DNA from: a bacterium
GTDB taxonomy: Bacteria; Patescibacteriota; Andersenbacteria; UBA10190
Assembly: GCA_030698495.1 (NCBI GenBank)
Contig: JAUYKA010000035.1
Span: 72,778-110,320, forward strand
Direction of reading: 5' to 3'
DNA: 37,543 nt
Shown one piece after another: positions 22,447 through 31,856 of this stretch (its first letter is position 1; every line of letters starts with the position of its first letter). Position numbers and translations under genes: made by a program. Under the pieces are notes generated by a model. The model was not told where the DNA came from and did not search any database. It was given only the letters and a program-made list of their open reading frames with translations.

Positions 22447-22974
22447 ATGAACATCAAACTTATCATATCAGTTACCATTCTATTACTGATTGCCGTCGGT
22501 GTCCTTGTTTTTTTCTCTTTTTTCTTCAATACCAGAACAACTGATACAGGTCAGGCAGATAGCCCTACCCCAGCCGCATCTGCCAAAACAGATTTATCAT
22601 CATTCGAGCCTCCTCGCTGTCCTGGAGACCAAATCTTCTACAGCCTTGGCCCGGCACTGCGCGAACCGGAAAAAGTCTGTCATTTTTCACCATCTAGCGC
22701 TCCGGATCTTCTATTACAGTCACTAGACAAATTTACCAACATGAAAATACTTATTTTATCGCAACAAAACCTGTCTTCCGTACCAGCCACAATATTTGGT
22801 CTACCTAACTTAACAGTGCTTGATCTAAGTAACAATCAACTAACCGCCCTGCCTGCGGAACTAAACAAAATAGACTCTTTGGAAATGGTTATTATCCGCA
22901 ATAATCCCATCAGCCCGGAAGAGCTGAAAACAATGAATACTACTTTCCCTAATAAAATTATAATTTCTCAATAA
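22447..22974 (+). CDS. Leucine-rich-repeat protein with N-terminal membrane anchor
   Basis: Residues 5-28 form a hydrophobic anchor or uncleaved signal; a Thr/Pro/Ala linker follows. Residues about 95-165 hold about three LRR units (MKILILSQQNLSSVP, LTVLDLSNNQLTALP, LEMVIIRNNPISPEE), so the protein displays a short LRR patch outside the membrane, a likely protein-binding surface. It is the only plus-strand gene in the pilin region and sits between two pilin genes that are adjacent in the other cassette (31400-31840 and 30332-31372), so it looks inserted. 175 aa. Confidence 0.75.
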   Translation: MNIKLIISVTILLLIAVGVLVFFSFFFNTRTTDTGQADSPTPAASAKTDLSSFEPPRCPGDQIFYSLGPALREPEKVCHFSPSSAPDLLLQSLDKFTNMKILILSQQNLSSVPATIFGLPNLTVLDLSNNQLTALPAELNKIDSLEMVIIRNNPISPEELKTMNTTFPNKIIISQ

Positions 22975-22991
22975 TCAACTCCGCCAGTTCA

Positions 22992-25900
22992 CTAATTTGT
23001 CTTTCGCAAGGTAATAGAATAGTTATAAGTTGCTCCCGGATCATGAGAAGTCGCCACTATAGTGTAAGTGCCATTCTCTGGTAGGGCATAAGATGTACGC
23101 GGATCAGCAGTATAAAACGGCAGGTAATCACGATAATAAGTAGTATTGTTCATCTGATACCAATACCCATCCCCCTCGCTTAAGTGAGCTAGAATAGTAC
23201 CATCACTCTTCTTCAGATACAGATAAGGAAAAGTGTAATAGTTTGGTATAGTATCCATATCTACTTGTATCTGATCACCCGCCGCTCCATTAAACGTGTA
23301 TAAATCAGCATAACTCCCGTTACGATCATCTGACTGACAATCCCCGATATCCAGCGCATCACTAGTCGTCTGCCCACCAGTGCTCAAAGTTAGTGTCGTC
23401 TGATCACAAACCGGCGGCGTATATTCTTTTAACGTTAATGAGTAATCGAAATCGAAGAAATATTCAGGATAATAAGATGTAGTCACAATTGTATAAGTGT
23501 CATTAACCGGCAAAGAATAGTACCCCCCGCTAGATACGTTACTGGGAATACACCCCTTGGAATACGAGGAATCGCAAGAAATACCTCCTTGACTGATGAT
23601 TGTCCCGTCACTCTTCTTCAAATACAGATAAGGATAGGTGTAATTAGCCGTCGTTTGCATAATAATCTGTATTTTTTGACCGGCCGTGCCGCCAAAGGTA
23701 TACAAATCAGCATAACTGCCTGAACTGTCCATCGACGGACAATCACCGGAATCAAGCGTGCCGTTGGCGGTATCTCCGTTTGTGCTAAGAATTAACGTGG
23801 ACTGATCACAAGTCACCGCGGATACACCCAGCGTCAAATCACCGCTTGCGCCACTGTAGCCTCCGGCGCGGAAATAATACGTGGTTCCGGCTTGAGCCTG
23901 AAAAGAAACCTGCGATTGCATCCCGTTATAGTCGTCATTACAAGCGGTATAAGTACCCGACGACAGATTGGCATCCGTATACGCAACCAATACCGTATCA
24001 AAATTGCTGCCAACAGTATCGGCAATCATATTTCCGCTGCTCGTAGCGACATATTTATACCAAACTGTTTTACCTATATTACCACAACCTCCATAACCGG
24101 ATTCACTGGTTGCCAAAGCGGTACTTATAGATGTCGTATAGGGCAACGCGGTAATCAACGTAGCGTTGTTCACGTTGTCATTCACCGGTGCAGAAGGAGA
24201 TAAATCTTTTAGCGTTATCGTGTAACCAAAAGTACTGCCTGCGTTATAAGAAGTAGCCACAATAGTGTATGTGTCATCAACCGGTAGTGTTACTGATCCG
24301 CCTGTGGAAACATTAAGTGGCAGGCACGCCTTATTAGTTTGACTATCACAGGAATACCCCTCTTGAGCAACAACCGTCCCGTCACTTCTTTTTAGGTACA
24401 ATAAAGGATAAGTATCAATACCCCCCGTCAGCATTACCACACTCACCTTTCGATTTGCTGTACCCACAAAAGAGTATAAATCGACATACTTACCGCCATC
24501 CGTACAATCACCCTGCTCCAGACTATCGGCATATGTGGTTCCTGATGTCTGCAACGTCAACTGGACCGGATCGCAGCTTGGTTGGGTATATTCAGTTAAA
24601 GTTATCGTATACCCAAAAGTCACATCATATTCATTATAAGTAGTAGCCACAATTGTGTATGTATCATCAGCTGGCAATGTAATTCCCCCCGTAGCCAGAT
24701 TTAAAGGTAAACAAGCTTTATAACTCAAACCGTCGCAGGCATACCCGCCGCCACCTTCTATCACCGGAGTTCCGTCACTCCTGTTTAGATATAAATAAGG
24801 ATAAGTATTAGCCGTCTTATTGGCATCCATAACAATCTGCACTTCCTGGCCAGCCAGACCATCAAACGTATATAAATCGGCACGACTAGACGGGCGATCG
24901 GGCGCCAAACAATCGTTTTCATCCAATGTGTCACTAACCGAATCGCCATCAGTTCTTAGTGTTAATTGCGTTGAACTGCACCCCGGCGTTTCCACTTTAG
25001 CTAAAGTTAAAGAATAATTTGAGGATATGGACGGGAAAGTACCTGACGCCGTAGCTACAATTGTATAAGTATCGGTAGTCGGTAACCCTACCGAACCGCC
25101 CTGGGAAATATCATGAGGTAAACAGGCCTTACTACTATCCGAATCACAGGGCGTTCCCGCTTCACCAACCAACGTACCGTCACTCCTTTTCAGATAAATA
25201 TGAGGATTAGTGCTATCAAGCGAAGTTCTCTGCATGCTAACCTGCACGCGCTGACTTGCCTGACCATCAAACGTGTATAAATCAGTATAATTACCGGAAT
25301 CGTCACCGATGCAGTCGCTCGAATCCAACGTGCCGTTTACTGTTTGGCCATCCGTGCTCAAAGTCAGCTCGGTAGAACTGCACTCCGGCGTTTCCACTTT
25401 TGTTAAGCCCACTATGTACTCAAACGGAAAGACCCCCGTATACTCACTATCCGAAACTACTATAGTGTAATTTCCGGGATTGGGTATTGTATAATAGCCA
25501 AGGGGAGCATTAGTAGGTATGCAGGAATCATACAAATATCCGCTCTGACACTGCGTTGACGACCCTACCGGCAATACCTGTCCGTCACTATTCCTTATAA
25601 TTATCCCAGGATAAGCATTTTCACCTACCGTCTTTACCCCCGCATATATCTTTTGATTGGCTTCAGTAGTTGTAAAAGTATAAACATCTCCATAATTTCC
25701 CATGGCTCCCGCTACCGCACAACCATCGCCATTAATAGTTCCTGACTTATAATCACCTTCCGTGCTTAAGTTCAAATGCCCGCTACTGGGACATGCATTC
25801 TCGTCAATTTCACATTTATTACTCAACCGACTATTCCATCGCGTTAATCTATATCCACTCGTGGTACTGGGACTGACAATCGCCTCAACCGTCTGACAAG

Positions 25901-26252
25901 ACTCGCTGGTCGACTTATCTTTACCTATCGATAGAAAGGATAAATTACCGTCACTATCAAGATCGAAATTTATCAACGAAAAATTTCCAATAGTATCACC
26001 ATCATTGGCTGTCAATATACGGTTGAGTGTTGTACTCCCGGGATCGGTATTATACAAATCAACTAACTCATTCGGAGTTTTGCCGCCCCCTGTCGACAAC
26101 AACCACAACACATACTGCACGCCGGCATCAGCCACCCCAAATGCCTTTTGCTCCTGCTCTTTATTGGCAATCTCATGCGACTGCCGACTGATAAACCCAA
26201 CCGTGGCCGAAATAATTATCACAAACACCAGCAACGTTACCAGTACCAGCAA
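22992..26252 (-). CDS. Giant PilX-like pilin with tandem PPC-like repeats, cassette 2
   Basis: The N-terminal helix (LLVLVTLLVFVIIISATVGF) and ADAGVQYVLWLLS are PilX-like, matching the paralogue at 31400-31840. From about residue 150 six long beta-rich units repeat, each with a TLSTDG-type strand, an SGDC or SSDC turn, DLYTFxGxAGQ, YLYLKKSDGT and DTYTIVATSY, as in prepeptidase C-terminal (PPC) domains; one divergent unit (NDNVNNATLI...) lies between the fourth and fifth. About 1086 aa. The called start TTG 26252 loses the leader: NNGG-ITLLVLV is encoded upstream up to a stop at 26307, without ATG, GTG or TTG. An ATT at 26295-26297 is the likely true start. Surface adhesion is inferred. Confidence 0.8.
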   Translation of the reverse strand: MLVLVTLLVFVIIISATVGFISRQSHEIANKEQEQKAFGVADAGVQYVLWLLSTGGGKTPNELVDLYNTDPGSTTLNRILTANDGDTIGNFSLINFDLDSDGNLSFLSIGKDKSTSESCQTVEAIVSPSTTSGYRLTRWNSRLSNKCEIDENACPSSGHLNLSTEGDYKSGTINGDGCAVAGAMGNYGDVYTFTTTEANQKIYAGVKTVGENAYPGIIIRNSDGQVLPVGSSTQCQSGYLYDSCIPTNAPLGYYTIPNPGNYTIVVSDSEYTGVFPFEYIVGLTKVETPECSSTELTLSTDGQTVNGTLDSSDCIGDDSGNYTDLYTFDGQASQRVQVSMQRTSLDSTNPHIYLKRSDGTLVGEAGTPCDSDSSKACLPHDISQGGSVGLPTTDTYTIVATASGTFPSISSNYSLTLAKVETPGCSSTQLTLRTDGDSVSDTLDENDCLAPDRPSSRADLYTFDGLAGQEVQIVMDANKTANTYPYLYLNRSDGTPVIEGGGGYACDGLSYKACLPLNLATGGITLPADDTYTIVATTYNEYDVTFGYTITLTEYTQPSCDPVQLTLQTSGTTYADSLEQGDCTDGGKYVDLYSFVGTANRKVSVVMLTGGIDTYPLLYLKRSDGTVVAQEGYSCDSQTNKACLPLNVSTGGSVTLPVDDTYTIVATSYNAGSTFGYTITLKDLSPSAPVNDNVNNATLITALPYTTSISTALATSESGYGGCGNIGKTVWYKYVATSSGNMIADTVGSNFDTVLVAYTDANLSSGTYTACNDDYNGMQSQVSFQAQAGTTYYFRAGGYSGASGDLTLGVSAVTCDQSTLILSTNGDTANGTLDSGDCPSMDSSGSYADLYTFGGTAGQKIQIIMQTTANYTYPYLYLKKSDGTIISQGGISCDSSYSKGCIPSNVSSGGYYSLPVNDTYTIVTTSYYPEYFFDFDYSLTLKEYTPPVCDQTTLTLSTGGQTTSDALDIGDCQSDDRNGSYADLYTFNGAAGDQIQVDMDTIPNYYTFPYLYLKKSDGTILAHLSEGDGYWYQMNNTTYYRDYLPFYTADPRTSYALPENGTYTIVATSHDPGATYNYSITLRKTN

Positions 26253-26393
26253 CGTTATACCGCCGTTATTAATTATTTGCCGCTTTAATGGTTTAATATT
26301 TTTACTCTAAACAATTAACCCTCTTTAAAAACACTGATATCATTCACCACTTCACAGACACATATCAACACCAGCACACGGCTAATCAGAGTT

Positions 26394-28970
26394 CTATTGA
26401 GGCAGCGTAATATTAATATTATAGCCGGCACTTGGATCTTCGTTAATCACAGGACTGCATCCGTTTTGCCCGGGATCATAGCATGACGTTGTGCTGCAAT
26501 CTTGATTCGAACCGCCGCCACTGCACGCACCACTACATTTATATTCCCAGCTTTGTCCGTCCGAAGTGTTTGAATACGTATCGCCAGTACCGCTTACCGG
26601 TACTTCATATGTACCCGATGACTCCAAATTAGTCCCTTCCGGTAAGGTCTGGCTAATTGCTGTTGCCGGATAAATCACGCAAGCACTCGGGTAACAGCAA
26701 TGAGCATCGTTAAGTGTCAAAGAAATATTCCACCGATCACCTGAACAGGACACGGCCAAAGATGAATTCACTGTATCGACTCCTCCGTACCAGGGAGTTT
26801 TCTGCCTCCACACAAAAGTATTTTGACCCGATCCCGATTCCCAACGAGTACTTGATGCCTTCGTTAAATTAAAGTTCATTCCGTCAAGCCAACTGTAGGC
26901 CGGACCGCTTATTGAAGCGGAGAAACTATCCGGAATAGTCTGGTCTGCGCAACTAGAGCTTAGCGGAGGCTCCACCGTAGGCATATTGGTCGGTATTGAT
27001 GATGGCGGCGGCTCGCAATCGTTCCTGTAAACATAAGCCGCGATTTTCCCCGAGAAATCAATTTCGCCATTTCCTTCTTGCATTAAAGTCAACGATTCCG
27101 GCAGACCGGGAAACACCATCGGCAGGATAGCAAAATCTGAATCTTCCGATTCCAGTGTGTATTCCCAAGTGCCATAGCCCGTTCCTCTGCTTCTTACATG
27201 CGGCGGAGAAACCCCCAGCGTATTAGCCAAATCCTCGACTGAACCGGTGACTATATTAATCCCCACCGAACAGGAAGACTGGGCATTCACCCAGGACGTC
27301 AAAGCCCCCAAAAACCCTCTTATCCTGTTCCACCAACCTTCTTGGGCTCCCGCGGTCGAATCATCAATGATTCCGGCAATCTCCGAATCACATTCCGCTT
27401 TGAAATGCACCGTATCACCTATATGCAGCGGCTCTACTCGGCCTAGTACCTGCTGCCCGGGGTGTACTTCAAAAATCTCTACCGGTTCCTCTTCGTTATT
27501 CGAGTTAATCACCGGCGAGTTCTGGTTGATATTAAAGCTGGTCGACATATCCGGTTGTTGCCCGGGACATATTCCCTGCACCGGCAAATTAGTAGCGTTT
27601 TTATTGGTCGCCGGGCCGCATTCCATGTATTTGCATCCGGCCGCGCCTCTGGCGCGAGCCCACTGGCACTCGCCCCAGGTAAGAGTGTCTTCCGTCTTGC
27701 GGCATGGCTCACCCTCGGCCCGGCACGGTCGGTAGCTATACTCGTCAATCAAAGGAGGTTGCGGTATCCCGCTGGTCACCACGCCCCTGTCTTGCGAGTA
27801 ACAACAGGTTACCCTTTCCGACGCCGGCGTGTTCACTTCTGCGTCATTCTGATCGTACGAAGTCCAAGGCTCTACGCCGCACCAGGCGCAGTTGCGGCGG
27901 GGATCTTTTACACATACCTTTCCAATTTGCCCTTTTTTCAATTTACAAACTTCTCCTGATTGACACTGAATTTTACCAAGTGGACACTGCGTATTCGAAT
28001 CCGCCCCCAAATTACACGTATCAATATTAACCGAAGTCTCTACCGGATAACCGCAATTAGGTACACCATCCCCGAAATCACACCACGCCTCACCACAGCT
28101 CGGATCCGGATCACGCCCGATGACATGCGGCACACAAAATTGAGGGTTAACCGGATCAGGCAGGAAAGCAATTACCTGACAGTTGTTGCGGGCAACGGAT
28201 ACTTGGCAGATATTACCCACTCCGTCCCCGCCGCCCCCAACAGGCGGCTGAATGTTGGGTACGGGATCACCGAAGCCCGACCAGCCCGAATCGCACTCGC
28301 TGCTGCACGTCCAGCCATCGGGCAGGTTCTCGTCCAGACAGGGCTCCACGCATTTTTCGCCACAGCAAACATCCACCCCCGGACAATCACTGGAATCCGC
28401 GCAAGCCAGCGCGTCATCAGCCGAAATCCACCCCACTTGCACCGTTTGCTGCGTGGCCTTAGTGGAAGGAATACTGACCGCCACCTCTCCCTGTTTATAG
28501 TCAGCCGTGGTTTCATCCAGCGTGGGCGTACTTTGGGCATGTGCTACCGACATCGGTAAAACAGGCGCGGTATTTTTTGTCAGATAACCGTTCTCCTGAT
28601 CATCCACCAGACTAATAATAGTGGTTACGGTATAAGTGACGTTATCACGAATAACATCCTCCGTGCGCTGGATGATCCCGTCGGGTTCGCAATAGTTATA
28701 GGTTATGCCGTTAGCTTCTTTATTCGCGCAATCGGCCGGATCGGTATAGCCGACACTGTCATACGGCAAAGCCCTGATAATCTCCGCTTTTTCGTTGGCA
28801 ATGGCTTGGGCTTGGGCCAACAACTCATTATTAAACGCTGTTTTCGTACCTAGTGTGGCCAAACCGACTACAGCCATAGTAAGAGTGGCCAGGACAAAGA
28901 CACCAATCAATAATTCTATTAAAGACATCCCCTTATGCTCGTTCAAAAACCGACGAAATTTATTTATCAT
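26394..28970 (-). CDS. Giant PilV-like pilin with cysteine-rich ectodomain, cassette 2
   Basis: Prepilin: leader MINKFRRFLNEHKG, then MSLIELLIGVFVLATLTMAVVG with Glu at +5; the frame extends upstream, but ATG 28970 gives the proper leader. The 858-aa ectodomain has many cysteines: SSDCPGVDVCCGEKCVEPC (about 200-220), a section CCYSQDRGVVTSG with YRPCRAEGEPC, and a C-terminal CSGACSGGG region. Its paralogue is 31857-35015. Upstream is the terminator of the secreted-protein gene; no Shine-Dalgarno is seen, and a TATAAT lies about 25 bp upstream. It is a candidate tip or minor pilin (inference). Confidence 0.8.
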   Translation of the reverse strand: MINKFRRFLNEHKGMSLIELLIGVFVLATLTMAVVGLATLGTKTAFNNELLAQAQAIANEKAEIIRALPYDSVGYTDPADCANKEANGITYNYCEPDGIIQRTEDVIRDNVTYTVTTIISLVDDQENGYLTKNTAPVLPMSVAHAQSTPTLDETTADYKQGEVAVSIPSTKATQQTVQVGWISADDALACADSSDCPGVDVCCGEKCVEPCLDENLPDGWTCSSECDSGWSGFGDPVPNIQPPVGGGGDGVGNICQVSVARNNCQVIAFLPDPVNPQFCVPHVIGRDPDPSCGEAWCDFGDGVPNCGYPVETSVNIDTCNLGADSNTQCPLGKIQCQSGEVCKLKKGQIGKVCVKDPRRNCAWCGVEPWTSYDQNDAEVNTPASERVTCCYSQDRGVVTSGIPQPPLIDEYSYRPCRAEGEPCRKTEDTLTWGECQWARARGAAGCKYMECGPATNKNATNLPVQGICPGQQPDMSTSFNINQNSPVINSNNEEEPVEIFEVHPGQQVLGRVEPLHIGDTVHFKAECDSEIAGIIDDSTAGAQEGWWNRIRGFLGALTSWVNAQSSCSVGINIVTGSVEDLANTLGVSPPHVRSRGTGYGTWEYTLESEDSDFAILPMVFPGLPESLTLMQEGNGEIDFSGKIAAYVYRNDCEPPPSSIPTNMPTVEPPLSSSCADQTIPDSFSASISGPAYSWLDGMNFNLTKASSTRWESGSGQNTFVWRQKTPWYGGVDTVNSSLAVSCSGDRWNISLTLNDAHCCYPSACVIYPATAISQTLPEGTNLESSGTYEVPVSGTGDTYSNTSDGQSWEYKCSGACSGGGSNQDCSTTSCYDPGQNGCSPVINEDPSAGYNINITLPQ

Positions 28971-29020
28971 AATCGTGGCTACATCACCACCATTATTATA
29001 CTTCAAATCTATTATATATG

Positions 29021-29058
29021 AAAAAGTTCCAAGAGACACAAAGTGTCTCTTGGAACTT
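29021..29058 (-). terminator. Terminator of secreted paralogue 1
   Basis: Near-perfect 16-bp hairpin AAGTTCCAAGAGACAC / GTGTCTCTTGGAACTT with a 3-nt loop, followed by T residues on the minus strand. It lies 10 bp beyond the stop at 29069. Confidence 0.88.
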
Positions 29059-29068
29059 ACTGATTCCA

Positions 29069-30043
29069 CTATTGCCGTAACGCTGTATACTCACGGCTCT
29101 TGGAACTCCACGTTTTCGCCGCTATCGCAGCAAGCTTCTGTCCCTTTTCCTCTTTCCAAAGGAACATGGGGACAAAAACTCGCTTATGCAGATCGAGTAG
29201 ATACAGGTAAGCGCCTTCACCATCTTTGAAAGCCACAATGACGTTAGTCCCACAGGAAGTTATCATGCCTAGATAGGCAAATTTCTTACCCCGCGGGCAG
29301 GGGATTCTCATAACCTCACTAGTGCCCTCAAACACGTGAACCGCCTCAGACCCCTTCTTCTGCTGCTGGGGCCAGTACATCCCCATTACCTCAAGCTGTG
29401 TGGCCACCCAGCGATTCGTACCGCGTATTGCCGCCACGCTACCGTCCCGCTCCAAGAGCCTCTCCCGTTGACGAGAGGCTGTTCCATCCCCCAATTTGAC
29501 GGCGTAAACCCCCGGACGCGGATAGTCCGTAGCTACCACCAACAGCTCGTTGGTAATGGCAATACTCATATTCTGGCAGATAATCCTGTTGCCACTGCGG
29601 TTGGCGAAATACTTTCGTGTCTTACCTTCAGCAGTCATGCCGGCCACGTAATCCGTTAGGTTGTCAGCAATAAACACTTCAAACGGATTCTCTCTGATGG
29701 CCAGGCTAATAGGGTCAGCGACCAGATGCTTGTCGAAGGAGAATACATACACCTCTCCCTCCTCGTTAATGCTGATCAACTGTCCCGTCTTCGGTATGGC
29801 TGCCTTCTTGTCCGTGTTCGGAATAGCCGCGTAGACTACATTCTCAAACACACACAACGAGCCGGGCGTTCCCTGAACCTTCACTTCCCGCAACACGTTC
29901 CCCTTCCAATCGGTGCACACCACCTTGGCGTCGCCGACAACGGGACCGTAGCCAAGATACAACAGCGTCTCGCTGTTGTCTTCGGCACCCGCTGCAATGG
30001 CGCAGACCACCAGAATCACTAAAACCAACACAAACCGTCTCAT
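29069..30043 (-). CDS. Secreted repeat-like protein, paralogue 1 (cassette 2)
   Basis: Signal peptide (residues 1-20, ends ...AIAAGAED). The mature 300 aa show repeated strands of the type LLYLGYGPVVGDAKVV and LLVVATDYPRPGVYAV that could form a beta-propeller, with KRIPCPRGKK near the C-terminus. Family unknown. It is homologous to the genes at 35175-36173 and 36369-37313, most clearly at the signal peptide, around ATDYPxPGV and MRIPCP. The ATG has a GAGGAGA Shine-Dalgarno within a conserved upstream block. It precedes the PilV-like gene, from which a terminator separates it. Confidence 0.72.
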   Translation of the reverse strand: MRRFVLVLVILVVCAIAAGAEDNSETLLYLGYGPVVGDAKVVCTDWKGNVLREVKVQGTPGSLCVFENVVYAAIPNTDKKAAIPKTGQLISINEEGEVYVFSFDKHLVADPISLAIRENPFEVFIADNLTDYVAGMTAEGKTRKYFANRSGNRIICQNMSIAITNELLVVATDYPRPGVYAVKLGDGTASRQRERLLERDGSVAAIRGTNRWVATQLEVMGMYWPQQQKKGSEAVHVFEGTSEVMRIPCPRGKKFAYLGMITSCGTNVIVAFKDGEGAYLYLLDLHKRVFVPMFLWKEEKGQKLAAIAAKTWSSKSREYTALRQ

Positions 30044-30088
30044 GGCTTTCTCCTCGTTCGTATTGTATTCGATTGTGGAAAAAACCGT

Positions 30089-30160
30089 CCTTGGAATCTA
30101 CACCCCTACTATTTAGATAAAAATCAAATTTGTCAAGTACCATTTTGTCAATAATGACAA
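30089..30160 (-). promoter_or_regulatory. Conserved promoter block and palindrome before secreted paralogue 1
   Basis: The block is shared nearly base for base with 36219-36285 and 37359-37430. It holds TTGACA (minus strand, 30131-30136) with a weak -10 (AATAGT at 17 bp), and upstream the palindrome TTGTCA-ATAA-TGACAA at 30145-30160, a possible operator. The 5' UTR also contains a conserved run GGACGG-TTTTTT. Confidence 0.5.
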
Positions 30161-30202
30161 TAACAAAATAGCGCTTATAAAAAAGAGAGTTGAACAACCA
30201 TA

Positions 30203-30330
30203 AACTGTATTCACTGTATTTACTGTACTCGCCTTGCCCGCCATAGCTTTATGCGAAGGCTGGCCTTGCCCGCCATAGCTTTATGCGAAGGCTGGCCTTG
30301 CCCGCCATAGCTTTATGCGAAGGCTGGGCC
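30203..30330. repeat. Array E: 9-mers plus three REP-like units with 32-bp period
   Basis: 9-mers (TGTATTCAC, TGTATTTAC, TGTACTCGC) then three REP-like units starting at 30231, 30263 and 30295, ending next to the stop of the PilW-like gene at 30332. The unit is the same as in the PMT gene but the period is 32 bp: each lacks one G. It is not coding. Confidence 0.85.
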
Positions 30331-30331
30331 G

Positions 30332-31372
30332 TTATTGCGGGCACCAGCAAGCAAACTGTCCCGGGACACCTGAAGCATCCCCACAAGACGGTGATTTGCT
30401 AAAAGGCCTTCCGCTAACCCCATTACCGCACCAAGTACCATTCCAACAATCCCTGTATAAAGACGCGTAGTCATCCGCTCCGGCAACATCTTGAACTTCC
30501 AGACCGCTCGGAATACTCGCGCCCTTGCAATTGCAATAGGCATCCACAACAGTTGTCCCGTCCCACTCAAACCCCACCGACCAATTACAACATCCGTCCG
30601 GCGGCGTATTATGATAGTCACAATAATTCAAACAGGCGCTAAATGCCGGGGCGACAAAATCATCATCATAATTGTAGAAAAACGGCTCCGCATCCGGCAG
30701 GAAAATTCCTCCCGACTGTTCACACACCAAACCTTCGCACATCCCTTCCGCGCAAATCTCACTCCTTATCGTAACCGATGTTTTTACGTCAAAGGGAGAC
30801 GGCGGCTGATTTATATCAAAATCAATCACCAAATCTATTTCAACTCTAGCCACTTGTGCCGGATCAATTGTTTGCACCCCCGCGTCGTTATAATAAACAA
30901 ACACGGCTTTGCTCTCCCCCACCGTTCTGTTTCTAACTGTCCTGGCAATCACTTCCGGATCACTCGCCGTCCCCGAACAAGCATCCTCTGTCACTTGACG
31001 CATCAAATTCGTTGAATCCTCATCAATGTAATATCGCACTTTCTCCGGCGCGCTGTCGCCGTCAACATTACTAATAACCTCAATACTATAAGGATCAACT
31101 TGGCTTAACCATAAAGTATCATCAGTATATCCATCTCCGTCGCAATCTATCGGACGAGAATTGCGAATAATATCAGCCACCCGTTCTATTTGCAAACGCG
31201 CGTCTTCCGTCGTTTTGGCTTGTTCAAAACTTCGTCTGGATATATTAAACGCAAAGCCTACAAACATAACCATTGCCACTATTAAAAGCGCGCCTATAGC
31301 AATCACTATCAAAAACTCAATCAGCGAGAACCCGGTAGCATCGATACGCTTTTCCCAATTAAATCCTCTCAT
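30332..31372 (-). CDS. PilW-like minor pilin, cassette 1
   Basis: Prepilin leader with ATG followed by FSLIEFLIVIAIG (Glu at +5); the ectodomain has RPIDCDGDGYTDD, a CCNWSVGFEWDG segment and YRDCWNGTWCGNG. It is a close paralogue of 21281-22345 over its entire length. The first codon offered by the open frame is TTG (31381); ATG 31372 (MRGFNWEK) is the better start. It is followed at once by array E. Confidence 0.85.
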   Translation of the reverse strand: MRGFNWEKRIDATGFSLIEFLIVIAIGALLIVAMVMFVGFAFNISRRSFEQAKTTEDARLQIERVADIIRNSRPIDCDGDGYTDDTLWLSQVDPYSIEVISNVDGDSAPEKVRYYIDEDSTNLMRQVTEDACSGTASDPEVIARTVRNRTVGESKAVFVYYNDAGVQTIDPAQVARVEIDLVIDFDINQPPSPFDVKTSVTIRSEICAEGMCEGLVCEQSGGIFLPDAEPFFYNYDDDFVAPAFSACLNYCDYHNTPPDGCCNWSVGFEWDGTTVVDAYCNCKGASIPSGLEVQDVAGADDYASLYRDCWNGTWCGNGVSGRPFSKSPSCGDASGVPGQFACWCPQ

Positions 31373-31399
31373 AACCTTCAAAATAAAATATTATAATCT

Positions 31400-31840
31400 T
31401 TACGGACACTTATTGCCCGGTCTTTGATTCCACCCGGTTATCTTGTAATCCCCCTCCACATTTATACTCAACCTAACATCCACAATCTGACATATATTCT
31501 GCTTAATAATATCCTTACCGGTGGAAGTGAAAGTTATATTGCCGTTACTATCGACTGCCACGCCGGACAAATCAAAAAAACCCATCACTTGCCCGTCCGT
31601 GCCCTTAATATCGCGATGCACTCCTTCCAAGTCAGCCGGCTTTTTATGGCCGCCGTTTTCAGCCAACAGCCAAATGGCATACTGCACCCCCGCGTCTGCC
31701 AGCCCAAACGCCTGCTGCTCTTGTTTCTTATTGGTCAGCTGACTGGTTTGCCCGCTGATAAACTGCACCGATACCGCCACAATAATCGCCAGCACGATCA
31801 TCGTCACCAGAACTAATAACGTTATTCCTCCACGCTGCAT
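31400..31840 (-). CDS. PilX-like minor pilin, cassette 1 (short form)
   Basis: Begins MQRGG then ITLLVLVTMIVLAIIVAVSVQF, a PilX-like leader and helix, and FGLADAGVQYAIWLLAE. At 146 aa it is the short counterpart of the 1086-aa gene in cassette 2: the N-terminal 130 residues align, ending in CQIVDVRL and YKITGWNQRPGNKCP, and the PPC repeats are missing here. An RBS-like GGAAG precedes the ATG. It follows the PilV-like gene by 16 bp. Confidence 0.8.
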   Translation of the reverse strand: MQRGGITLLVLVTMIVLAIIVAVSVQFISGQTSQLTNKKQEQQAFGLADAGVQYAIWLLAENGGHKKPADLEGVHRDIKGTDGQVMGFFDLSGVAVDSNGNITFTSTGKDIIKQNICQIVDVRLSINVEGDYKITGWNQRPGNKCP

Positions 31841-31856
31841 AATAGCTTCCGCGCCT

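Noticed and set aside
27247-28559. Several plus-strand ORFs of 100-200 aa over the pilin gene
   Set aside because: They are antisense shadows of the long cysteine-rich gene; no start signals and no recognisable motifs.
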